Below are positions 16,597 through 24,142 of a stretch of DNA of 38,844 nucleotides, one piece after another. Every line of letters begins with the position of its first letter. The stretch's first letter is position 1. The position numbers and the translations under genes were made by a program. The DNA lies in IMG/VR virus record IMGVR_UViG_3300049846_002010, positions 1-38,844 of that record. One strand, given 5' to 3'. The notes beneath the pieces were generated by a model, which saw only the letters and a list, made by a program, of their open reading frames with translations, did no database searches and had not been told where the DNA came from. This DNA comes from a virus.

Positions 16597-17153
16597 TGAG
16601 CACACCCGAAAGGGTTGATCTTACTCCAGACGAACGCCGTGCCATAAAAGGAGCCTTAAGAAGAGCATTTCGCCAATCCCCACGGATGCGCGAAGTACTT
16701 CAAAGGGCTAGAGTTGAATTACCTCCAGCTCTCAAAAAAGACGGAACTCCTGGGGTACGCAACCAAGTCAGATATCGATGCGCCGGATGTGGCGAATTAC
16801 ACCCCCAAAAGTGGGTGCAAGTGGACCACATAAAACCAGCGGTTCCTTTGGGAGTCAGAGAAGAAGATATGACCCCAACAGAACTCGTGGCTGGAATCTT
16901 TTGCCCTCAAGAAAATTTGCAGGTACTATGCAGTACTCCTCTCAAATTTTTGCCCAAAGGATCCCGATCCTGTCATGCGAAAAAGACTAATGAAGAAAAT
17001 TATATCAGAAAAAATATGGGTAAGGGCTTGACTGAAGAGCAGTGCAAGATAGCCTACCAACAAGACCTAGCTGCTAAGGCTCTCAAGCAAAAAGAAAAAG
17101 AGCTTAGGAAGCAAGCAAGACTTGAAAAACAACTTCGAAAGGCAAATACATGA
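16596..17153 (+). CDS. HNH-family endonuclease-like protein
   Basis: This 185-residue protein carries an HNH-type metal finger: CAGC (C62, C65), WVQVDHIKP (D77, H78), PQENLQVLC (N107, C112) and SRSCHAKK (C126, H127). This is the order expected for a zinc-stabilised HNH nuclease (two Cys pairs around the H-N-H triad). Flanking arms are basic: residues 10-45, and a Lys/Arg-rich coiled C-terminus from about 145. It may cut phage or host DNA, help packaging or recombination, or act as a free-standing homing nuclease. It starts at GTG within the preceding stop and its end overlaps the RNR start, so it is well integrated in the operon. Confidence 0.8.
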   Translation: MSTPERVDLTPDERRAIKGALRRAFRQSPRMREVLQRARVELPPALKKDGTPGVRNQVRYRCAGCGELHPQKWVQVDHIKPAVPLGVREEDMTPTELVAGIFCPQENLQVLCSTPLKFLPKGSRSCHAKKTNEENYIRKNMGKGLTEEQCKIAYQQDLAAKALKQKEKELRKQARLEKQLRKANT

Positions 17154-19045
17154 GCAAAGAGTGGTCGAACCTAGCTAAAGTGGTGTACAAGAGAACTTAT
17201 GCGAGAAAAGATGAAGGAAAGCTGGAGACGTGGGATCAAACAGTAAACAGGGTTATTGACGGAAATTTTAGAATCGTACGCGAAATGTTGTCAGGGGCAG
17301 CTCTGACTAAGATGCAAAAAGAGCAGCAAAAACTTCGTAATTTTATGCTCGCTCGCAAGGCTGGCCCTGCCGGAAGAGGGTACTGGTTTTCTGGAGCGCC
17401 AGCCCATAAGCGCATCGGCGGCGTAGCTCTTAACAACTGTTGGTTTGTAACCTCAGAGCACTGGGAAAATTTCGTTGTTGCTATGGATCTGCTCATGCTG
17501 GGTGGTGGAGTAGGTCTTAGTATCGAGCACAGGTATTCATCAAAGCTACCCAAAGTAAAACGCGACGTAGCTATTACTCACAAGCCTACCAAAGATGCGG
17601 ACTACATTGTGCCCGACTCTCGTGAAGGCTGGTGTGAGCTTTTTAGGAGAATTCTCGAATCCTTCTTTGTTACTGGCAAATCTTTTTCGTACTCAACCGT
17701 ATGCCTTCGGGGCTATGGCGAGCCCATCGCTGGGTTTGGTGGCACCGCTTCGGGACCAATTCCCCTGATAGCGTTTGTCGAGAATATTTGCAAGATCTTG
17801 AAAGCCAGATCTGGTAAGACTGTTCGTCCGATCGACGCTATGGATATCTTGTGCGCTACTGGCGAGATGGTTGTGGCTGGGAATGTTCGCCGATCCGCAA
17901 TTATTATCCTGGGCGACCCATGGGACAAGGACTACCTGAAGGCCAAGCGATGGGATCTTGGCCAGATTCCTACATACCGATCGTCTGCAAACTTGAGTGT
18001 TGTGGTCGATGATATTGAAGATCTTCACCCCATGTTTTGGAAAACCTATGAGAATGGGGAACCATTTGGCATAGTAAACAGGTCAAATATTCAGCGATAT
18101 GGCCGCATGGGCGAAGAGAGGAAAGACACTGCTGTAGGGGTTAATCCTTGCGCGGAGGCTACTCTTGAGCCAAATGAGCCCTGCAACCTTGCTGAGCAGG
18201 CATTGACCAATATTGAGGATCCTGCAGAGTTTATTGAGACAAGCAAGCTTTGCTACAGATACGCCAAGCGAGTGACTCTGGAAAATTATCATCATGCTCA
18301 GATTCAGGAAGTGATCTCTCGCAATCGCCGTGTTGGAGTCGGAATTACGGGCTGTCTTGAGCGTCCTGACTTGTTCAATCCAAAGGTTCTTGATTACGCA
18401 TACAACGCAATCCAGGAAGAAGACGAAAAGTATAGTAGAGAACTCAACATTCCTACTTCGATTCGAACCACCGTGATCAAGCCAAGTGGAACGATGAGTA
18501 AAATGTTGGATTGTCGAGGAGAAGGCGTCCATCCTGCGTATTCGAAATACATGATTCAAAGAGTGCGTTTTGCTGCAAACGACCCACTCATCCCAATGCT
18601 TAAGGCTGCTGGGCACAAAATTGAACCCGCATTAAAATTTGACGGAACGTATGACCAAAACACTCTGGTAGTTGACTTCTACTTAGAAGCGCCGAAGGAT
18701 ATGCCATGTGCCGATGAAGGCTTTGATACGTGGAAGCAGCTAGACACTTTGCTTATGGCACAGAAATATTGGGCAGACCAAGCTGTCAGTGTGACTGTTT
18801 ACTACAAAAAAGATGAAATTGGACGCATAAAAGAGTGGTTGGGAAACAATCTTAAATACATCAAAACCATTTCTTTTCTGTGTCACAACGATCATGGATT
18901 CAAACAGGCTCCGAAAGAAGCTATCGGTAAGGAAAAGTACGACGAGCTTTCTCAAAGCATCAAGCCTTTAGAGATCGATGCAATCTCTGACGAAGGTGGT
19001 CTGGAATCCATGGAGTGTGAAGGCGGAGTTTGTCCGATAAAGTAG
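17150..19045 (+). CDS. nrdJ: Adenosylcobalamin-dependent (class II) ribonucleotide reductase, monomeric RTPR type
   Basis: Reduces ribonucleotides to deoxyribonucleotides for phage DNA synthesis using a B12-derived radical. The 631-residue protein has LNNCWF (first active-site Cys, about 101), GNVRRSA, NPCAEATLEPNEPCNLAE (radical Cys, Glu and second redox Cys), IKPSGTMSKML and the C-terminal C-x4-C tail (CEGGVC) that re-reduces the active site. No separate NrdB-like radical subunit is seen, in keeping with class II. It is shorter than Lactobacillus RTPR (739). It overlaps the HNH gene by ATGA. The host must make or import cobalamin for it to work. Confidence 0.93.
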   Translation: MSKEWSNLAKVVYKRTYARKDEGKLETWDQTVNRVIDGNFRIVREMLSGAALTKMQKEQQKLRNFMLARKAGPAGRGYWFSGAPAHKRIGGVALNNCWFVTSEHWENFVVAMDLLMLGGGVGLSIEHRYSSKLPKVKRDVAITHKPTKDADYIVPDSREGWCELFRRILESFFVTGKSFSYSTVCLRGYGEPIAGFGGTASGPIPLIAFVENICKILKARSGKTVRPIDAMDILCATGEMVVAGNVRRSAIIILGDPWDKDYLKAKRWDLGQIPTYRSSANLSVVVDDIEDLHPMFWKTYENGEPFGIVNRSNIQRYGRMGEERKDTAVGVNPCAEATLEPNEPCNLAEQALTNIEDPAEFIETSKLCYRYAKRVTLENYHHAQIQEVISRNRRVGVGITGCLERPDLFNPKVLDYAYNAIQEEDEKYSRELNIPTSIRTTVIKPSGTMSKMLDCRGEGVHPAYSKYMIQRVRFAANDPLIPMLKAAGHKIEPALKFDGTYDQNTLVVDFYLEAPKDMPCADEGFDTWKQLDTLLMAQKYWADQAVSVTVYYKKDEIGRIKEWLGNNLKYIKTISFLCHNDHGFKQAPKEAIGKEKYDELSQSIKPLEIDAISDEGGLESMECEGGVCPIK

Positions 19046-19057
19046 GCAATCTATGAT
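19029..19057 (+). promoter_or_regulatory. Candidate sigma70-like promoter before the 19108 gene
   Basis: In the 62-base gap between RNR and the next gene, TTTGTC/TTGTCC (19029-19035, overlapping the RNR stop region) is followed 16-17 bases later by TATGAT (19052-19057), 5 of 6 matches to the -10 consensus. A clear AAGGAG ribosome site follows before ATG 19108. The -10 lies within ATGATATTAT (19053-19062), which resembles the palindrome at 7124-7133. Not tested. Confidence 0.45.
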
Positions 19058-19107
19058 ATTATTCTCTTGATAGAGATAAAAAAAATAGATTATCGTAAGG
19101 AGAAGTT

Positions 19108-20025
19108 ATGGATAATGGTTTTTGGGAATCTGAAGAGATTCCATCAGAAGAGGAAATTGAGCAAGAGAACGAATCTTCAGAAGAGATGTCTGAAGGTGAA
19201 GGTCTTTCCTACAACGACGCAGCAGATGCGGCGGCTGAAGCTTTCCAAACAGAAGAAGAAGCTCTTGAGGATGACAGTGAAATCTTGACCAACGCACGTC
19301 TTCGTCTCGAACAGGGCAAATTGTACGAGATGCTTTTAAAGCACGATCTCTTCGGCGAAGTCGAAGCTGATCCGAAAGCTATCCAAAACGTACAGAGAGA
19401 AATTCGAAATTTTATCAAGGAAAGGCTAGAAGTTCTTCTCGGACTTAAGCCCGACCCAAGACTTAAGCCCGTCGTTCAGGTTCATCAGGTACAGTCTCCA
19501 TTTTCTGATCTAGAAGTAGATCTTCTGAAGAGATTCCTGGCCAAAATGAGCAAGGGAGCTACTGAGCAAGTGCAAGCGCCGCGAGCTGCGCAGGCTCCTA
19601 CGCCAGTATCTGCTCCAAGATCGTCAGGTATCAATCCTCTATCACAAAAGTCATCTAGCCCTTCAAGAGTAAGGGTTGCACCTCCCAAGCAAAAGGTTGT
19701 CGAACCACCTTCTCAGGTGAAGGCACCTTCTGAGCTAAAGAAGATCCTTGAAGAGGAGTTCGGGGAGAATGAGATGCCGCTCCAAAAAGCACCATCTAAG
19801 ATGAAAAGGTCTGAGTTAATGGAAAGGAATAGGAGAATCGCACAGCGGCAGGCTGCTAGAAAAGCAACTGGCCCTACCAAAATTCCAGCCCCTAACCCAG
19901 ACCAGGAAACCATGATGATGATGAATCATGTTATGCAAAGGAATGAAAGTCTTCAACAGGGCGGCATGTCAACGCTCAAACTTGCGATTGCAAAATCGCT
20001 ACAAAGCAACGGTAACGAAGAATAG
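19108..20025 (+). CDS. Acidic, low-complexity hypothetical protein
   Basis: Unrecognised 305-residue protein. Residues 1-70 are strongly acidic (Glu/Asp/Ser). Residues 70-150 appear helical and ordered (LRLEQGKLYEMLLKHDLFGE and onwards). Residues 155-210 are Pro/Ser/Ala/Gln-rich and probably disordered, and the end is basic and Met-rich (EGNMM-type run at TMMMMNHVMQRN). It is the first gene after a candidate promoter and has a strong ribosome site. Abundant expression or a scaffold/adaptor role is possible, but nothing in the sequence fixes a function. Confidence 0.7.
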   Translation: MDNGFWESEEIPSEEEIEQENESSEEMSEGEGLSYNDAADAAAEAFQTEEEALEDDSEILTNARLRLEQGKLYEMLLKHDLFGEVEADPKAIQNVQREIRNFIKERLEVLLGLKPDPRLKPVVQVHQVQSPFSDLEVDLLKRFLAKMSKGATEQVQAPRAAQAPTPVSAPRSSGINPLSQKSSSPSRVRVAPPKQKVVEPPSQVKAPSELKKILEEEFGENEMPLQKAPSKMKRSELMERNRRIAQRQAARKATGPTKIPAPNPDQETMMMMNHVMQRNESLQQGGMSTLKLAIAKSLQSNGNEE

Positions 20026-20033
20026 GAGAATCT

Positions 20034-20633
20034 ATGAACAAGGAAAATAATAAACTTACGGCTTCTCAGCGCCTAGAAGGATTGGAACAGGCTTTTGCCC
20101 TTACCGATCAGACTCTCGGAAATCTGAGTATGAACCTACAAACAGCAATCAATGCTCTGACTCTTTTGAGTAAGAAACTTGAAGCTGTCATTCGCATCAG
20201 CAATGCTGGAAAGCAAATCAGTTCTGCTTCTGTCGCTGAAGAAATCATCGACATGAACGCTGAAGAGCTGAAAGAGAAGGTTGATGATCTCAAGAAGAAA
20301 GGTATCGCGGTCGATGGCGACGTGATTCAGGAGAATTCCTTTATCGTAGGTCGTGAGCTGAATCCAGAAACCAAGGTTGTCAGCAACAAGCGTATGCAGT
20401 TCCCACTGTTTGGCTTGAAGCAGGAAAAGAAGGGTCTCCTTCTTGGTAAAAAGGCTGGCGATATCGTGACTCTCGAAGAAGGTCGAAACCTCCTCGAAAT
20501 CACTGAAGTGTACAATATCATTGTTCCTTCAATGACTAAGAAAGAGGCTGCTCCTGAGGCTTCCGAGGCTTCCACCGAAACCCCAACCGAAGCTCCGGCT
20601 GAAGCGACAAACGCAAGCGGAAGTGAGGGATGA
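20034..20633 (+). CDS. Coiled-coil protein with GreA-C/FKBP-like C-terminal segment
   Basis: This 199-residue protein is helical in residues 1-95 (a likely coiled coil with ELKEKVDDLKKKGI). A small beta segment follows (about 105-170) with KKGLLLGKKAGDIVTLEEGR and LLEITEVYNI. LxGKKxGD followed by a strand ending in I/V-T-x-(V/I) recalls the GreA C-terminal/FKBP-like fold. The tail is Ala/Glu/Pro/Thr-rich. The resemblance is short and could be chance. If real, it would suggest RNA-polymerase or chaperone-type binding. A good AGGAG site precedes ATG 20034. Confidence 0.65.
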   Translation: MNKENNKLTASQRLEGLEQAFALTDQTLGNLSMNLQTAINALTLLSKKLEAVIRISNAGKQISSASVAEEIIDMNAEELKEKVDDLKKKGIAVDGDVIQENSFIVGRELNPETKVVSNKRMQFPLFGLKQEKKGLLLGKKAGDIVTLEEGRNLLEITEVYNIIVPSMTKKEAAPEASEASTETPTEAPAEATNASGSEG

Positions 20634-20670
20634 ATTCCCGCAATCTTTATTGATTAGTGGGAGTTTATCA

Positions 20671-22293
20671 ATGGAACTTACAGAAAACCATATTAAATTA
20701 ATCAAGGACTACGTCCGAATAGTCAAAGAAACGGGAATGTATCCAGGCAGAGCTAGGATGGCTCAAGCTGGGCATAGTAGGGATCAACTACGGCACTATT
20801 TCACGAATTTGGCGCAGCTCAAGGCTGCGGCAAAGGAATGGGCCTACGAAAATGATCCTGAAGCTTTTGACAGCATTCTGGATTTCGATATTTTTAATAG
20901 CGAAAACCACGAAAGGTTGAAAGAGAACGTCAAGAAATACAAAAAATTTGTAATTACGACGGCTGTTGTCGGTGCTGAAGTTCATGAAGGATTTCTCCAA
21001 AGCATCGAGACTTACTGCGAGAAGAATAAAGCGATGCTTTTAGTTCTTCCAGCAGCCGATCCCGCCAGTACGCAAGACTGGTGTCTTGACCCAGAACTGG
21101 GATTAGAGTCCATTGTCGTTGGCGATATCGCCCTAAATACGAACCTATTCTTGTGCTCTATCAAGTTGAGTGCGAAGCAGATTGATCCTTCAACAGGATT
21201 GGACAGGATTGGTCAAAGAAGCGGTAGCTTTATTTATGGTTCGCCAAAACAAAGGCTGAAATTTCATCCAGTTAGCAACATCAAGCATCCTCATGCGGAG
21301 ATGACTCCTGGGGCTATCACCATTCCGAAATATTTCGAAATCGGAGATACTCTTGGAAGTCCTTACTTTAGTGAAAGGACGGCGTACATTGCTAACCACG
21401 ATCACGTCATGGGCGCAATCATTGTCGAGCTAGAAGATGATAAGATGTACCATTTTCGTCAGATTCAAGCCGATGCAGATGGCGGATTCGTTGACCTTGG
21501 AGACTTTTACAAAGGCAAAAAGATCACCAAAATGTATGCGGAGGCCATCTCAATGGGAGATTGGCATGCAGGCGAGACAGATCCAGATGCCGTGAGGGGA
21601 CTGAGGGAACTGATTGGCGTTGTTCGACCTAAAAAGTTGTTCGTACACGATGGTTTCAATGGCTTAAGTATCAATCACCACGAAAGAGATAGGCAAATTC
21701 GAAGAGCAGTTCTCGCCAAACAAGGACTTCTAAGCCTAGAGCAAGAACTGAGATGGTTTGCCAGAGATCTCGACGAGATGGTTTCTTGGAAGCATGTTGA
21801 AGAAGTGATTGTTGTAAAATCTAACCACGACCTGTTCTTATTTCGATGGCTTGATGATGGCGAGTACGTAAAAGATCCGTACAACCATGAAGTCGGAGTG
21901 GAACTAGCTAGGGCTGCCCTTAAAGGCCAAGATCCTTTGCGATATGGCGTAGAGATGTTTGGGCTAAAAGCGAAGAATAAGATTCGCTGGCTCAACATGG
22001 ACGAAGACTATTTCATTGCCGGAATTCAGTGCGGTGCCCATGGACATAAGGGTCCAAAGGGTTCTCGCGGAAGTATCAAAGGAATGGAAAAGTCCTACGG
22101 TCGCAGTGTTACTGGTCACGCTCATACGCCTGAAATTTTGCGTGGGGCTTGGCAAAATGGCACTATGACATTTCTGAAACTAAACTACAACGAAGGTCCA
22201 TCTGATTGGGTCCATGCTTCAACAGTTATCTACCCAAATGGAATGCGGCAACTGATTAACTTTTTCGATGGAAAATGGAGATCGAAAAAATAG
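20671..22293 (+). CDS. Metallophosphoesterase-like protein resembling phage T5 A1
   Basis: The 540-residue protein carries calcineurin-like metal-site motifs in its second half: SMGDWHAGETD (GDxH), LFVHDGFNG, VVKSNHDLFLF (xNHD), QCGAHGHKG and VTGHAHTPE (GHxH). The N-terminal 130 residues look helical and DNA-binding-like, including a segment YPGRARMAQAGHSRDQLRHY. Size and motif order recall the T5 pre-early protein A1, involved in host DNA breakdown and DNA transfer; this comparison is from memory and needs a search. ATG 20671 is chosen because GGGAG lies just upstream. An upstream GTG (20623) overlaps the previous gene. Probably a DNA nuclease or phosphodiesterase. Confidence 0.75.
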   Translation: MELTENHIKLIKDYVRIVKETGMYPGRARMAQAGHSRDQLRHYFTNLAQLKAAAKEWAYENDPEAFDSILDFDIFNSENHERLKENVKKYKKFVITTAVVGAEVHEGFLQSIETYCEKNKAMLLVLPAADPASTQDWCLDPELGLESIVVGDIALNTNLFLCSIKLSAKQIDPSTGLDRIGQRSGSFIYGSPKQRLKFHPVSNIKHPHAEMTPGAITIPKYFEIGDTLGSPYFSERTAYIANHDHVMGAIIVELEDDKMYHFRQIQADADGGFVDLGDFYKGKKITKMYAEAISMGDWHAGETDPDAVRGLRELIGVVRPKKLFVHDGFNGLSINHHERDRQIRRAVLAKQGLLSLEQELRWFARDLDEMVSWKHVEEVIVVKSNHDLFLFRWLDDGEYVKDPYNHEVGVELARAALKGQDPLRYGVEMFGLKAKNKIRWLNMDEDYFIAGIQCGAHGHKGPKGSRGSIKGMEKSYGRSVTGHAHTPEILRGAWQNGTMTFLKLNYNEGPSDWVHASTVIYPNGMRQLINFFDGKWRSKK

Positions 22294-22302
22294 AGGGTCA
22301 TC

Positions 22303-22683
22303 GTGCAGCAGGAACTCACGCCAGAAGAACTCCTACTCCTTATAGAGAAGATGAAGGCGGACTTGGAACAGGCCAAGATGTACCTTCAGAAGCTTCAACA
22401 GGATAGGGCCAAAATCCGGTATACGCTGGATTACAATCAGGACAACTACAGGTACCTGAAAGTTCACTGTGGCGTAATTGCGATCGACTATGTGAAAAAC
22501 ATATCGGAGCAAATAAAACGTCTTAGGATTTTCCTTGGGCATGCTGAAGAGGACATTAAGAAATTTGAACAGAACATCGAGAAGCAAGTGAAAAGTATCA
22601 ATCAAAGATACGATGAACTTCTCGAAGCTCAAAACAGGATGGCTCAAAAGGTAATCCCGTTTAAGAGGAGAAAGAATGAATAA
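22303..22683 (+). CDS. Coiled-coil hypothetical protein
   Basis: Unrecognised 126-residue protein with a GTG start. It is almost wholly helical, with two Gln/Glu/Lys-rich stretches (about 10-45 and 70-115) and a central hydrophobic bit (VHCGVIAIDYVKNI) with a single cysteine. The C-terminus is basic (VIPFKRRKNE). It overlaps the next gene by 8 bases. A structural or adaptor role is possible. Confidence 0.62.
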   Translation: MQQELTPEELLLLIEKMKADLEQAKMYLQKLQQDRAKIRYTLDYNQDNYRYLKVHCGVIAIDYVKNISEQIKRLRIFLGHAEEDIKKFEQNIEKQVKSINQRYDELLEAQNRMAQKVIPFKRRKNE

Positions 22684-22900
22684 AGAAGAAGAGAAGAAAA
22701 AGATTGAAACGGACCCAGACTACATTTATTGCCCAAGTGCTGAGAATTCGTTAGAAAAGTTCTTGACAAAGCACCCCGAAGGAGTCAATGATGAGAAGGC
22801 GGCGCAAGTACTGATGACCACTCCCGACAAAGTTCGGAAGTACTACGATGAAGCTGTCGAACTTATCAAACGGGATATGGGCGTAGATGACGACGAATAA
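22676..22900 (+). CDS. Small acidic hypothetical protein
   Basis: This 74-residue protein has charged ends (KEEEKKKIE at the start, MGVDDDE at the end) around a helical core that looks like a small winged or HTH-type unit (EGVNDEKAAQVLMTTPDKVRK). Such segments are seen in proteins that bind a polymerase or DNA, but this is weak. AGGAG precedes the ATG at good spacing. The stop overlaps the RNase H start by 14 bases. Confidence 0.62.
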   Translation: MNKEEEKKKIETDPDYIYCPSAENSLEKFLTKHPEGVNDEKAAQVLMTTPDKVRKYYDEAVELIKRDMGVDDDE

Positions 22901-23519
22901 AGCCACAATCGAAGTTTACACAGACGGAAGTGCTACTACCGGAGATTTGCCAGGTGGTTGGGCCTTCAGAGTCGTTGGAAATGGTATTCCGATTTTCGAG
23001 AACTCTGGCCACATGGAAAAGGCCACCAATAACGACGCCGAACTTGAGGCTGCTCTTCAGGGCCTTGAGTACTTGAAGACAAAGTATGAGGCTGCAAAAA
23101 GAAACCCTAGAGAAGAAGAAATCTTTTTAGTCAGCGATAGCCAGATTGTTCTCGGATGGGCGTCTGGTAAATACCGAGTCAAGCAAGCCGGAAAGATCGA
23201 TAAGGTAAAAAGGATCAGGGAACTAGTCATATTTTTGGGCGTCAAACCCAAGTGGGTAAAAGGCCATTCTGGTGACACTCACAATACTCGATGCGACAAG
23301 TTGGCAAGGAATGCAAGAAAAGGAAAAACCGTAGATAACTCGTCAACAATTCCTACAAAACCTTCCATGATAGGAACTAAAAAGAAGGGCGTCGTCAATC
23401 TTTGGCACAAAGGGGTATTGAAAATTGTTGATCTAGAGTCTAATATAGTAGAAGATTATGACCCCGACGCGCACGGTCGGAGGAGTAGTGTGTTTGAAGT
23501 GCAATCGGAGAAAGTATGA
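22887..23519 (+). CDS. Ribonuclease H (type 1)
   Basis: Cleaves RNA in RNA-DNA hybrids, removing primers during replication. Catalytic residues are all visible: YTDGS (D12), NNDAELEAA (E52), LVSDSQ (D84), VKGHSGD (H127) and TRCDKLA (D137), in the order and spacing of E. coli RNase HI. Residues 145-210 form an extra C-terminal extension after the RNase H fold, with a short strand region (GVVNLWHKGVLKIVD) of unknown role. It overlaps the exonuclease downstream by ATGA. It groups with proofreading exonuclease and polymerase in a replication operon. Confidence 0.9.
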   Translation: MTTNKATIEVYTDGSATTGDLPGGWAFRVVGNGIPIFENSGHMEKATNNDAELEAALQGLEYLKTKYEAAKRNPREEEIFLVSDSQIVLGWASGKYRVKQAGKIDKVKRIRELVIFLGVKPKWVKGHSGDTHNTRCDKLARNARKGKTVDNSSTIPTKPSMIGTKKKGVVNLWHKGVLKIVDLESNIVEDYDPDAHGRRSSVFEVQSEKV

Positions 23520-24142
23520 AGGGCGAATACCTAGCAACAGATACGGAAACTGGCGGATTTGATGAGACCAAGAATCCCATCCTGACTTGCTACATGGCTG
23601 TGGTCGGAGAAGATTTTGGAATCATCGATGAGCTTGACCTGGCAATCAAACCAGAAGCTCCTTTCACCGAGGTTACGGCTGGCGCTTTGGAAGTGAACAA
23701 TATCGATATGGCCAAACACACGGAAAGGCCAGACCTTGTTACTCGCGCTCAGGCCAACGAAAAGATCAAGGCATTTCTTAAGAAGAATAAGCCCAAAGGT
23801 GCGAAGCTAAAGCCGCTCGGACACAATTTGGCGTATGATAAGCGAATGATTCAAGCTCAGTTGCTATCGAAAGAAGAATGGGAAGATCTTCTTCACTATG
23901 CTGAAATGGACACAAAAATGGCTGGAGATCTGCTCAAAAAGGCAGGGTGGCTTCCACCAGAAATTGGCAAGCTAGAAAGTCTTGTTAAGCACTTTTCCAT
24001 CACTCAGCTCGGAGCGCACAATGCCCGAAATGATACCCTCATGACTGTAGAGGTCTTCAGACGATTAATTGAAATGCTTTCGAGCAGAAAAAACTCAGGC
24101 GGAGAAAGCGGTCTTGATGTTCTCAGCCTATTGGAGAAATAA
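23516..24142 (+). CDS. DEDDh 3'-5' exonuclease (DnaQ-like proofreading subunit)
   Basis: This 208-residue protein has all DEDDh residues: DTETGG (D9, E11), GHNLAYDK (D108) and GAHNARNDTLMT (H168, D173). It should remove mismatched 3' ends. The gene ends on the start of DnaE (one-base overlap), so it is likely the epsilon-type proofreader of that polymerase, which itself has a degenerate PHP site. A GGAG site precedes the ATG. The C-terminus after about 185 is short, with no clear clamp-binding motif, unlike host epsilon. Confidence 0.9.
   Translation: MKGEYLATDTETGGFDETKNPILTCYMAVVGEDFGIIDELDLAIKPEAPFTEVTAGALEVNNIDMAKHTERPDLVTRAQANEKIKAFLKKNKPKGAKLKPLGHNLAYDKRMIQAQLLSKEEWEDLLHYAEMDTKMAGDLLKKAGWLPPEIGKLESLVKHFSITQLGAHNARNDTLMTVEVFRRLIEMLSSRKNSGGESGLDVLSLLEK

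Noticed and set aside
18083-18616. 177-residue minus-strand frame inside RNR
   Set aside because: It is opposite conserved RNR active-site sequence; composition fits antisense.
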